60,049 nt of DNA from Candidatus Omnitrophota bacterium (lineage in GTDB: Bacteria; Omnitrophota; Gorgyraeia; Zapsychrales; Fredricksoniimonadaceae). Made by a program: the position numbers and the translations under genes. The DNA lies in the NCBI GenBank assembly GCA_903860135.1, contig CAIOPG010000003.1, forward strand, positions 1 through 60,049, in the 5' to 3' direction. The notes under the pieces are model-generated. The model did no database searches and had not been told where the DNA came from. It was given only the letters and a program-made list of their open reading frames with translations. Positions 49,750 through 57,350 of this stretch are shown here, one piece after another (positions within the stretch are counted from its first letter, which is position 1; each line of letters opens with the position of its first letter).

Positions 49750-50952
49750 ATGGGACAAAAGGGATCTATTTACGTTGCCAGGCATGTGGAAGAACTTCCC
49801 CCGTCGGGGATCCGGGCTTTCTTTGACCTTGTCCTGGGGATGAAGGATGTTATTTCCCTAGGCGTTGGTGAGCCGGACTTTACAACGCCCTGGAATATCC
49901 GTGAACACGCGATTTATTCTCTCGAACAAGGGCTCACTTCCTACACATCTAATAAAGGGACGCCGGAATTACGCAAAGATATTGTCAAATTCCTCGCATG
50001 GCGCCGAGGTCTTGTCTACGACTGGGATACGGAGATGCTCATCACGGTTGGAGCCAGTGAGGGCATGGATCTTGCGTTCCGGGCTATCTTGAATCCGGGT
50101 GAAAAGGTGCTGGTGCACGAGCCTTGTTTTGTGGCCTATGCGCCGCTGGTGAAGCTCGCTGGTGGTGAACCGGTTCCGCTGGTGACCACAGAAGCGGATG
50201 GGTTCAAGGTTACACCGCGCAAGCTGGAGGCGGCCTATGTCAAAGGCACCAAGGCCTTGCTCCTTAACTATCCTTGTAATCCGACGGGCGTCTCGTATAC
50301 CCGCGCGGAGCTTCTGGATATTGCTGCTTTCGCCAGGAAGCGAGATCTCCTGGTAATTTCCGACGAGATCTATGATGAACTGACGTACGACTTTGAACAT
50401 ACACCGCTGGCCACGTTGCCGGGCATGAAAGAGCGCGTGATTTACTTGAACGGTTTTTCCAAGGCGTATGCCATGACAGGGTTTCGTCTCGGCTGGGTGT
50501 CAGGGCCCGCAGAGATCCTCGCGGCCATGACGAAGATCCATCAGTACACGATCATGTGCGCACCGATCACCAGTCAGATGGCGGCCCGGGAAGCGATCCG
50601 TAACGGCATGAAAGATGTTCAGGTCATGAAGCGCGAGTATAATCGACGCCGTAATTTTATTGTGTCTTCCCTTAACGAACTCGGACTGGATTGCCATATG
50701 CCTCAGGGTGCTTTTTACGCTTTCCCGTCGATCCGGAGACTGGGCATGAGCTCGATCGATTTTGCGAAGGATCTTCTGGATAAGGAAAAGGTTGCGCTTG
50801 TTCCCGGCAATGCTTTTGGTTCACAGTGTGCGGATCATGTACGCATCTCATATGCGTCCAGCTATGATAATTTGCGTGAAGCGGTTGCGCGTATCGGGAA
50901 GTATCTGGAGGCACGCCGTAAACAGGGTTTGCGCGGGCATATCGGGGCATAA
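49750..50952 (+). CDS. class I/II PLP-dependent aminotransferase
   Basis: The 400-residue protein from ATG 49750 has the fold I pattern: LGVGEPDFTTPWNIREHAIY, YTSNKGTPELRK, and NYPCNPTGVSYTRAELLDIA. The PLP lysine K238 is in NGFSKAYAMTGFRLGW, and an Arg follows in HVRISYASSY. It resembles AspC/PatA-type enzymes for aspartate, aromatic or branched amino acids; the substrate cannot be fixed from this. It lies between an Lrp regulator and a PfkB kinase. Confidence 0.93.
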   Translation: MGQKGSIYVARHVEELPPSGIRAFFDLVLGMKDVISLGVGEPDFTTPWNIREHAIYSLEQGLTSYTSNKGTPELRKDIVKFLAWRRGLVYDWDTEMLITVGASEGMDLAFRAILNPGEKVLVHEPCFVAYAPLVKLAGGEPVPLVTTEADGFKVTPRKLEAAYVKGTKALLLNYPCNPTGVSYTRAELLDIAAFARKRDLLVISDEIYDELTYDFEHTPLATLPGMKERVIYLNGFSKAYAMTGFRLGWVSGPAEILAAMTKIHQYTIMCAPITSQMAAREAIRNGMKDVQVMKREYNRRRNFIVSSLNELGLDCHMPQGAFYAFPSIRRLGMSSIDFAKDLLDKEKVALVPGNAFGSQCADHVRISYASSYDNLREAVARIGKYLEARRKQGLRGHIGA

Positions 50953-50965
50953 AGGAGAATGGGAT

Positions 50966-51871
50966 ATGGGACTTTTGGTGTTGGGGACTGTTGCGCTCGA
51001 TGATGTAAAAACACCGTCGGGGACAAAGAAGGCGATGCTCGGCGGCTCGGCGGCTCATTTCACCATGAGCGCGCGCCTTTTTGATGATGTGCATGTGGCG
51101 GGTGTTATTGGCAAGGATTTTCCGAAACTGCATCTGGATTTCCTCAAGCGCAAAGGTATCAATACTGTCTCGTTGGTAGCTGCTCCCGGGTTGACTTTTC
51201 GCTGGCAGGGAGAATACAAGGCTGAGGATTTTAACAGCGCTATTACGCACGCGACCGAGATCGGGGTCCTGGCGGATTATCAGCCGCAGTTGACGGAACA
51301 ACAGAAAAATATGGGGTATGTGTTTTTGGCCAACCTGGCGCCTGCGGTGCAGGAAAAAATGTTAAAACTCATCCGAAAGCCGCAGTTGGTGGGGCTGGAC
51401 ACCATGAATTTGTGGATCAACACCGCGCTCAAGGATTTGAAGCGCTTGATGAAGAACGTGGATCTGATGGTTCTCAACGACGGCGAAAGTCGGCTGTTGA
51501 CGGGCGAGCGGAATATTGTCATGGCGGCCAAGGCCTTGCAGGCCATGGGACCGCGTGTGGTGGTGATAAAAAAAGGCGAGCACGGTGTTTATGTGTTCGG
51601 CGGGAATTTCCGTTTTGCTTATCCGGCCTATCCTGTTGAGCGGGTCGTTGATCCTACTGGAGCCGGGGATACTTTTGCCGGAGGGCTTTTCGGGTATCTT
51701 TCCAAATCAAAGAAAATGGATGAGAAGACCCTTCGCCGGGCGGCGGTTTATGGCACGGTGCTGGCTTCGTTCAATGTCGAAGGCTTCGGTATGGGCCGGA
51801 CAGCCCCGCTCACGATGAAAGATGTCGATAAGCGCCTTAAAGAATATCATCATTTTTGTGCATTGGCCTAA
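50966..51871 (+). CDS. PfkB family carbohydrate/nucleoside kinase
   Basis: This 301-residue protein starts behind AAAGGAGAA. The first signature is around GGSAAHFTMSARLF, and the C-terminal one is DPTGAGDTFAGG, including the catalytic Asp and anion hole. It is somewhat compact but complete. The family covers ribokinase, adenosine kinase and fructokinase; the specificity is not evident. It follows the aminotransferase by 13 bases, likely in one operon. Confidence 0.92.
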   Translation: MGLLVLGTVALDDVKTPSGTKKAMLGGSAAHFTMSARLFDDVHVAGVIGKDFPKLHLDFLKRKGINTVSLVAAPGLTFRWQGEYKAEDFNSAITHATEIGVLADYQPQLTEQQKNMGYVFLANLAPAVQEKMLKLIRKPQLVGLDTMNLWINTALKDLKRLMKNVDLMVLNDGESRLLTGERNIVMAAKALQAMGPRVVVIKKGEHGVYVFGGNFRFAYPAYPVERVVDPTGAGDTFAGGLFGYLSKSKKMDEKTLRRAAVYGTVLASFNVEGFGMGRTAPLTMKDVDKRLKEYHHFCALA

Positions 51872-51875
51872 GCTG

Positions 51876-52157
51876 ATGCCGCCGCTTGAGATCCTTGCCC
51901 TAGGGGCTTCTGTGGTGATGCCTTTATGGAATATCCCCCTGATCTTCAGGATCATCGAGCGTAAGTCTTCGGATGATCTGTCGCTGGCTTGGCTGTGGGG
52001 TATTTGGGGGTGTATGCTCCTGATGGTGCCCTGGGCACTGGTCACCACAGAGGTGGTGCTCAAGGTGTTCAGCTTGGTTAATTTTGTTATGTTTTCAGGT
52101 GTTACGGTGGTTGTCCTGAAATACCGTCATGGAGCTTGTGAATGCCCAAAGAATTAA
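51876..52157 (+). CDS. small PQ-loop/SemiSWEET-like membrane protein
   Basis: The ATG at 51876 follows the PfkB stop by 4 bases. The 93-residue product has three membrane segments. It has PLWNIPLIFRIIERKSSDDLS followed by LAWLWGIWGCMLLMV, a PQ-loop-like pattern as in SemiSWEET sugar transporters, where the usual PQ is IPL here. The tail CECPKN is Cys-rich. It probably works as a dimer; transport is inferred. It overlaps the era start. Confidence 0.6.
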   Translation: MPPLEILALGASVVMPLWNIPLIFRIIERKSSDDLSLAWLWGIWGCMLLMVPWALVTTEVVLKVFSLVNFVMFSGVTVVVLKYRHGACECPKN

Positions 52158-53059
52158 AATGCGGGTTTGTGTCGATCATCGGCCGGCCCAATACCGGAAA
52201 GTCTACCTTGCTCAATCGGCTGGTGGGCGAGAAGGTCGCTATTGTTTCTCCTGTGCCCCAGACGACACGCATGAATGTGCGCGGTATCCTTACAGATGCG
52301 CGCGGGCAGATCATTTTTGTGGATACGCCGGGCTGGCATTGCGGGCGTGACGGTCTTGACCGTTTCATGAACAAGTCTTTCCAGAACAGCCTTGAAGGTG
52401 TGGACGCTATCATTTATGTTGCAGATACATCAAGGTCGGTGGGCGAGGAAGAGCGCCAGGTTGTTCGTCGCCTTAAAGACACCAAGGTGCCTGTGGTCAT
52501 GGCACTGAATAAGATTGATCTGAAGGGTGAATATTTGCAGGAGTATATCGCGCTTTGGGAAGAAGCTAAGGGGATTGGGATAGGGGCGATGCAGGATTTT
52601 GTGATGATCCCTGTGTCGGGCCGTGACGGGATACAGACGGATAAGCTTCTGGAGGTTGTTTTTGACTTTTTGCCAGAGGGGCCGTTCTTGTACCCTGAGG
52701 ATATTGTTTCAGATATGCCCGACAAACTGCTGGCCAGCGACCTCATCCGTGAAAAGCTTTTTTGCCTGACCCGGCAGGAATTGCCGCATTCCATTGCGGT
52801 TGTTATCGAGGAGATGCGCGCGGTCAAGGGTAAAACGACCCGTATCCGTGCCGTTATTTTCGTTGAACGTGATTCCCAGAAAGAGATTGTGATTGGCGAG
52901 AAAGGGCAGATGCTCAAGAAGGTGGGGACTCTGGCGCGCGCGGAACTGGAGACGATCCTTGAAACAAAGGTTTTTCTGGAGCTTTATGTGAAAGCCCGCA
53001 AGAACTGGCGTGATGATCAACATATGCTGGCGGATATGGGCTGTGTGTTTGAAGTGTGA
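52142..53059 (+). CDS. era: GTPase Era
   Basis: This 305-residue protein has the complete Era set: G1 GRPNTGKST (14-22), G2 in QTTRMNVRG, G3 DTPGW, G4 NKID and the G5 region. A KH domain with IVIGEKGQMLKKVG is at the C-terminus. It binds 16S rRNA and helps assemble the 30S subunit. The start lies 16 bases inside the PQ-loop gene end, so translation is coupled. Confidence 0.97.
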   Translation: MPKELKCGFVSIIGRPNTGKSTLLNRLVGEKVAIVSPVPQTTRMNVRGILTDARGQIIFVDTPGWHCGRDGLDRFMNKSFQNSLEGVDAIIYVADTSRSVGEEERQVVRRLKDTKVPVVMALNKIDLKGEYLQEYIALWEEAKGIGIGAMQDFVMIPVSGRDGIQTDKLLEVVFDFLPEGPFLYPEDIVSDMPDKLLASDLIREKLFCLTRQELPHSIAVVIEEMRAVKGKTTRIRAVIFVERDSQKEIVIGEKGQMLKKVGTLARAELETILETKVFLELYVKARKNWRDDQHMLADMGCVFEV

Positions 53060-53123
53060 TCGTGTATGGCGGGTTATCATGGAATATGCTATATTTGAGT
53101 TAATGTCAATATAAGGAACTTTC

Positions 53124-54365
53124 ATGCGTATTAACCAGCAGTCAGCCCAATCGGTTATCGAATATAGTGCTCTTGCTGTTGTGCTCGTTCTGGCCATTGT
53201 GTTTGGCGGACCCTTCCTGGTTAATTCCGTCAATGGCCGTTTCAGGATCATGGATAATAATGTCCGGGATTCTTTTGGGGAAAAGATCAAGCAGTCACCT
53301 GGTTCGACTATTACGCCGGTCTGTGTGTGCACCCCCGATAATTTGGATCCTAGTTCATGGAGTCCGGGTATGTGCGGCAGTGGCAGCTGTTCAGAAACAG
53401 AGCGGCGCTATTCACGTGTATGCGCACCGATGAACTGTAGTAGTGTGGCGGCGTGTGTGCCGGATCCCATCTGTTGCAGTACCCCTGTTGATAATGTGAT
53501 GTGCGGGCAGGTGTTTAACAGTCCCTCTCTGCCCAGTCATGCCTGTTTTAGTCGAGAAACGCTGGGACCTGCGTTTGATGCGACGTATAGGGGGCGTTGT
53601 TTGAATGCCAGTGGTGATGTGATGGGGTGTGCTATCGGTGAGAGAGAATGGAAGTCGGGCTGTGGAACAACAGGGTCTTTGGGTACGACACTCAAATACG
53701 GTTGCAAGGCTGATACAACATGCCTGCCTGTTTGTGCGCAGCAAGACGTAGCACCAACGTATGCGGCTTGGTGTTCTTCTAATGAACAGCTGGCTTCAAA
53801 TATGTTGGTTGAAATGGATTTACGCGTCAGGGGCGTAGCGCCTGCGCGCGGGTACAGTGTTTTTAATATCACCGAGACGACACCTTACGTAAGGCCAGGT
53901 GCGTATAAAGTCTGGACTACATATCTGGCGTCTGTGGCGGATTGTGCGCCGGGAAGATATTGTGAGAAATATTGCACGAATTGCCTTGTGCCGCGCGCCG
54001 ATCAGTTAACGTGTGTTGCGCAGGATGATTGTCACGTTCGTGAACAGTTTGGACCTGGTGTCAAGCCCAAAGGGGCTGTTCTGCCGGCAGGATTTCCAGC
54101 AACGACACTTTTGCGGACATATGCCCACCGTATCAAATTGTCGGCGTATGCGCAGGATTTGTATTGGATCGTGCAATGTAAGGATGCGGTGGGAAATATC
54201 ACCAGCCTTTCACAATCTTACGGGGGTGTTAATTTTAAGAGTTTTGAGTGTATTGCCCATCAGATGTATTTCCAGTTATGGGCCGGTTCGGCTTCAAATC
54301 CGAATGCCGCACTTGGTGAGCTGAGTCCGGCTATCGGGTATCAGGTGTGTGAACAGCTTTATTGA
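53124..54365 (+). CDS. pilin-like, Cys-rich secreted protein
   Basis: This 413-residue protein begins MRINQQSAQSVIEYSALAVV, with a hydrophobic helix after Q-S-x-x-x-E-Y. This resembles Flp/TadE-type pilins, whose processed N-terminus keeps a Glu at position 5. The rest is an extracellular domain with about 27 Cys residues (CVCTPDN, CGSGSC, CCSTPVD, YCEKYCTNC and others), giving many possible disulfides. Such large minor-pilin-like proteins seem common in Omnitrophota-type genomes. It has its own ribosome binding site (AAGGAAC) and a terminator. Confidence 0.75.
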   Translation: MRINQQSAQSVIEYSALAVVLVLAIVFGGPFLVNSVNGRFRIMDNNVRDSFGEKIKQSPGSTITPVCVCTPDNLDPSSWSPGMCGSGSCSETERRYSRVCAPMNCSSVAACVPDPICCSTPVDNVMCGQVFNSPSLPSHACFSRETLGPAFDATYRGRCLNASGDVMGCAIGEREWKSGCGTTGSLGTTLKYGCKADTTCLPVCAQQDVAPTYAAWCSSNEQLASNMLVEMDLRVRGVAPARGYSVFNITETTPYVRPGAYKVWTTYLASVADCAPGRYCEKYCTNCLVPRADQLTCVAQDDCHVREQFGPGVKPKGAVLPAGFPATTLLRTYAHRIKLSAYAQDLYWIVQCKDAVGNITSLSQSYGGVNFKSFECIAHQMYFQLWAGSASNPNAALGELSPAIGYQVCEQLY

Positions 54366-54391
54366 GGGGATGGATTTTCGTGAGCAGAAAG

Positions 54392-54417
54392 ACCCGGTGG
54401 TGATACCGGGTTTTTTT
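54392..54417 (+). terminator. intrinsic terminator of the pilin-like gene
   Basis: ACCCGGT (54392-54398) and ACCGGGT (54405-54411) form a stem followed by seven T. It sits between convergent genes. Confidence 0.85.
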
Positions 54418-54421
54418 GTTG

Positions 54422-55441
54422 TTAGATGTTGTCGATCTTGCGCCAGTCGGTAAAGACAGGGTCGAAGCCGTGAGCGTTGAGGTGCAGGATCATGTCCCCG
54501 GCACTGCGGTTATCGGCCACATCAAACTGCGGGTCACCGGGCGGTTCATCTGTCAGGTATCCGCCGACGCTGGTCTTTGAGCCGATAGAGACGCGTGTGA
54601 TACAGATATCTAACAGGTGGTTGCGCAGGCTTGCTGTTTCGCGTGTGGAAAGATTGAGGCCCACACGCGGGAATAAGCAACGGGTCAGGCACAGGATCTT
54701 CACGAAGGCGGCATCATCAACGGTGGCTGTGGCGAATTCCCGGGCTTTGATGGTTCTCAGGCGCGGGAAAGACAGGCTGTATTCCACGCCTGGGAAGTTT
54801 CTTTCAAGTTCCTGCAGGTGTCCATAAAGAGCGGCAAGATCTTCGGCCACCGGGCCGAGGCCAAGGAGTATCCCTAAAGATATCTGGCGCAGGCCGGCCC
54901 TGGCAACGCGCTCGGGCGCTTGTCGCCTGAAAGCATAATTTTTCTTTTCTCCGGCCAGATGCACTTCAGCGTAACGGGTGCAGTCATAGGTTTCCTGGTA
55001 CACGGTGACGCCGTCAGCGCCCGCCTGATAGAGTGCGCGGTATTCATCCTCACGCATCGGATAAACTTCGAGGGCTATCCCCTGGAAATATTTTTTTGCG
55101 AGCCTGACTGCCGTGATGAGGTATTCCGGCGGGGTTGCCTGCGGGGATTCGCCGGTTAGAAGAAGGATATTTTGTGTGCCGAGGGCCGCGATGGCCTGCA
55201 TTTCACGTTCTGTTTGTTCGCCGGTGAGTTTGACCCGGGTGATCGTGTGATGGCTGTGGAAGCCGCAATAGGTGCAGTGGCTGGCGCAGAAGTTGGAGAG
55301 ATAGAGCGGGGTATAAAGCCCGATGGCGTGTCCGAAATACTGACGCGTCAGGCGCCGGGCATCACCGGCCAGGGTTTCAAGGTGCACGGGGTTATGATCG
55401 TCAAGGATCGCGCGGATTTCTTCGGGTGAGATCATGGGCAT
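54422..55441 (-). CDS. thiH: 2-iminoacetate synthase (ThiH)
   Basis: This 339-residue radical SAM enzyme is taken from ATG 55441 beside the thiG stop. It has C52-x3-C56-x2-C59 (CASHCTYC), LLTGESPQAT and VYQETYDCTRYAEVH, which are ThiH features, and SLSFPRLR. It splits tyrosine to give dehydroglycine for the thiazole of thiamine. Gene order thiS-thiG-thiH supports this. The catalytic residues visible are intact. Confidence 0.93.
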   Translation of the reverse strand: MPMISPEEIRAILDDHNPVHLETLAGDARRLTRQYFGHAIGLYTPLYLSNFCASHCTYCGFHSHHTITRVKLTGEQTEREMQAIAALGTQNILLLTGESPQATPPEYLITAVRLAKKYFQGIALEVYPMREDEYRALYQAGADGVTVYQETYDCTRYAEVHLAGEKKNYAFRRQAPERVARAGLRQISLGILLGLGPVAEDLAALYGHLQELERNFPGVEYSLSFPRLRTIKAREFATATVDDAAFVKILCLTRCLFPRVGLNLSTRETASLRNHLLDICITRVSIGSKTSVGGYLTDEPPGDPQFDVADNRSAGDMILHLNAHGFDPVFTDWRKIDNI

Positions 55442-55442
55442 A

Positions 55443-56213
55443 TTATTCGAACAGGAAGCCTGTGAGCGGTGATGAGGCTTCGCCCGTGGCACGCTGTTGC
55501 GGCAGGCCACTCAGGTAAGCCGTGCGTCCGGCGTTGATGGCAAGGGCAAAAGCTCGGGCGATCAGGGGCGGGTCATTGGCGATGGCCACGGCGGTGTTGA
55601 CAAGGACAGCGTCCGCGCCGAGTTCCATGGCTTCACAGGCATGTGAGGGCGCGCCAATACCGGCATCCACGATCACAGGAATATCGATTTCATCGATCAA
55701 TACTTTGATGAATTCCCGGGTGCGCAAGCCCTGGTTGGACCCGATGAAAGAGCCGAGCGGCATGACCGCGGCGGCTCCAGCGGCAACCAGCCGGCGCGCG
55801 GCATAGAGGTCCGGGGAAATATAGGGCAGAACGGTAAAGCCTTCGGCGGCCAGTATCTTTGTCGCGGCAACAGTGCCTTCATTGTCTGGTAAAAGGTATT
55901 TGGAATCGTTGATGACTTCGACCTTGACCCAAGTGCCGTGGCCGGAAGCCCTGGCCAGGCGCGCCAAGCGGATGGCTTCATCAGCGGTCCTGGCACCGGA
56001 GGTATTGGCCAGCAGCACGGTCTCCGGCGGGATATGCGCCAGGATATTGTCGTCAGGGCGATTGAGATCAATGCGGCGCACGGCAACGGTCACGATCTGC
56101 GCACCCGAAGCGAGGATGCTGGCGTGCAGGGCTTCTTTACTGCTGAATTTACCTGTACCTAGCAAAAAACGCGAGGTGAATGTTTTGCCGCCCAGAAGGA
56201 ACGTGTCAGGCAT
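55443..56213 (-). CDS. thiG: thiazole synthase (ThiG)
   Basis: I start at ATG 56213 (MPDTFLLGGKTF), 8 bases inside thiS. The 256-residue barrel has FTSRFLLGTGKFSS and GTWVKVEVIND, with the Schiff-base Lys for deoxyxylulose phosphate. PYISPDL, MPLGSFIGSNQGL and VDAGIGAPSHACEAMELGAD complete the ThiG pattern. It makes the thiamine thiazole phosphate from DXP, ThiS-thiocarboxylate and dehydroglycine. Confidence 0.96.
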   Translation of the reverse strand: MPDTFLLGGKTFTSRFLLGTGKFSSKEALHASILASGAQIVTVAVRRIDLNRPDDNILAHIPPETVLLANTSGARTADEAIRLARLARASGHGTWVKVEVINDSKYLLPDNEGTVAATKILAAEGFTVLPYISPDLYAARRLVAAGAAAVMPLGSFIGSNQGLRTREFIKVLIDEIDIPVIVDAGIGAPSHACEAMELGADAVLVNTAVAIANDPPLIARAFALAINAGRTAYLSGLPQQRATGEASSPLTGFLFE

Positions 56214-56418
56214 GGGTTGAGCCTCCGCCCATGAAGGCCACAAGTTCAATGGTGTCGTTGGCATTTAGAATTTGAGCGGGCCGCAGCGGGGCGGCAATGA
56301 TCGTGCCGTTCAGTTCGGCAATAACGTGTGCCGGTGTCGCGCTGAAACGCTTCACCGCATCTTCGAGCGATGCGCCGTCTGGCAATGTGCAGGGTTGTCC
56401 GTTGACTATTAATAACAT
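56206..56418 (-). CDS. thiS: sulfur carrier ThiS with residues beyond the Gly-Gly end
   Basis: Start at 56418, because the -10 box lies 7 bases before it and overlaps the upstream ATG at 56427. The 70-residue ubiquitin-like protein has IVNGQPCTLPDG and FMGGG near the end. Normal ThiS stops with the Gly-Gly that is adenylated; here STHA follows GGG. The extra four residues must be removed or would block activation. The stop overlaps the thiG start. No thiF-like activating enzyme is in the window. Confidence 0.85.
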   Translation of the reverse strand: MLLIVNGQPCTLPDGASLEDAVKRFSATPAHVIAELNGTIIAAPLRPAQILNANDTIELVAFMGGGSTHA

Positions 56419-56425
56419 GTGGGAC

Positions 56426-56454
56426 ATATTAAGCCAATGCGGCATAAAATGCAA
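56426..56454 (-). promoter_or_regulatory. promoter of thiSGH (leaderless)
   Basis: On the minus strand TTGCAT (56454-56449), 17 bases, TAATAT (56431-56426). The ATG at 56418 is 7 bases away. I looked for a TPP riboswitch here and there is no room for one in such a short leader. Confidence 0.7.
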
Positions 56455-56558
56455 GAGAGGGTGCGGGTTGTATAAGATTGCGCGAGGAATTGTTACCGGC
56501 GCCTGTTTTTGGTATGCTGTAGGCGCACGTCGCATCTGGCAACAGGCAGAGGTAAAAG

Positions 56559-57170
56559 ATGAATCATCCTTATTTCACAAAATTACGACGCTTGATCGAT
56601 GGGGCGATCACGTTCCATGATCTGGATCGTGCCTCCCATTATATCTCTGAAGGTTTGCGCTTGGCAGGGGAAGAAGAGTGTCCGGGGGAGGTGCTGTATT
56701 TTCGTGCGCAAGCGGCGATCGTTGAGGGGCGGCTGCCAGAGGCCGTAGCGCTTCTTCAGAGGGCGCTGGCGTTCAATGCGCACGATGGTGCTGCTTATAA
56801 TGATATGGCTTTGTGCCTGGTCGAAATGGGTCGGCTTGAGGGGATCCTTGAAATCTTCGATCAGGGGATCGCCGTTGAGGCGGATTATGCGACCATCCAT
56901 CATAACAAGGGCTGGCTCCTCAATAAATTAGGGCGCACGACAGAGGCGATCCTATGTTTTGAGAAAGCCCTTGCGCTTGAACCGGAGCGTGCCGTGACAT
57001 GGGAAAATATGGCCGATGCGTATGAGGCGCAGGGGCGGTTTCCCGAGGCACTTGAGGCGTACCGGAAAGCGTTGCAGTTTCTTCCCGAGATTGACGGGGG
57101 GATCAGGGAGCAGCTTGAGAGCGAGATCGAACGGCTCCGGTCCCATGAAAAGACCAAGGGACAAGCTTGA
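56559..57170 (+). CDS. TPR protein
   Basis: This 203-residue cytoplasmic protein consists of about four or five tetratricopeptide repeats, such as AYNDMALCLVEMGRLEGILE, HHNKGWLLNKLGRTTEAILC and TWENMADAYEAQGRFPEALE. Such scaffolds mediate protein contacts. It is divergent from thiS and ends in a hairpin shared with the opposite-strand microprotein. Confidence 0.85.
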   Translation: MNHPYFTKLRRLIDGAITFHDLDRASHYISEGLRLAGEEECPGEVLYFRAQAAIVEGRLPEAVALLQRALAFNAHDGAAYNDMALCLVEMGRLEGILEIFDQGIAVEADYATIHHNKGWLLNKLGRTTEAILCFEKALALEPERAVTWENMADAYEAQGRFPEALEAYRKALQFLPEIDGGIREQLESEIERLRSHEKTKGQA

Positions 57171-57187
57171 CGGATCAGGCTTGCCCC
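57158..57187 (-). terminator. hairpin between TPR gene and minus-strand microprotein
   Basis: GGGACAAGC (57158-57166) faces GCTTGCCCC (57179-57187). One A-C mismatch on the plus strand becomes a G-U pair on the minus strand, so it folds better in the minus-strand transcript of the microprotein. Confidence 0.5.
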
Positions 57188-57213
57188 TATGGTGTGAACA
57201 CAGAAGTATATTA

Positions 57214-57273
57214 TTACTTCTTCTTTGCGGTCTTGGCTTTCTTGACCTTGTTCTTAGGATCCTTATCGCCCAT
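57214..57273 (-). CDS. lysine-rich microprotein (19 residues), MGDK type
   Basis: The minus strand reads MGDKDPKNKVKKAKTAKKK behind a perfect AGGAGG 5 bases upstream, then stops. The MGDK-x-P-K-x-K start recalls a family of small lysine-rich hypothetical proteins seen in several bacteria (MGDKSPK-type), here in a very short form. Together with the one at 4589 it suggests a class of tiny basic proteins in this genome. Binding to nucleic acid is inferred from charge. Confidence 0.65.
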   Translation of the reverse strand: MGDKDPKNKVKKAKTAKKK

Positions 57274-57350
57274 GGTTTCCTCCTGGTTATAAATGTTGGG
57301 TCATGATGCTTTAGCCTTCATACAGTTTATTTCAATTCCGCAGGAGCACA

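Noticed and set aside
56419-56558. TPP riboswitch before thiSGH
   Set aside because: The promoter places the transcript start next to the thiS ATG, leaving no leader, and no thi-box-like conserved segments are visible.
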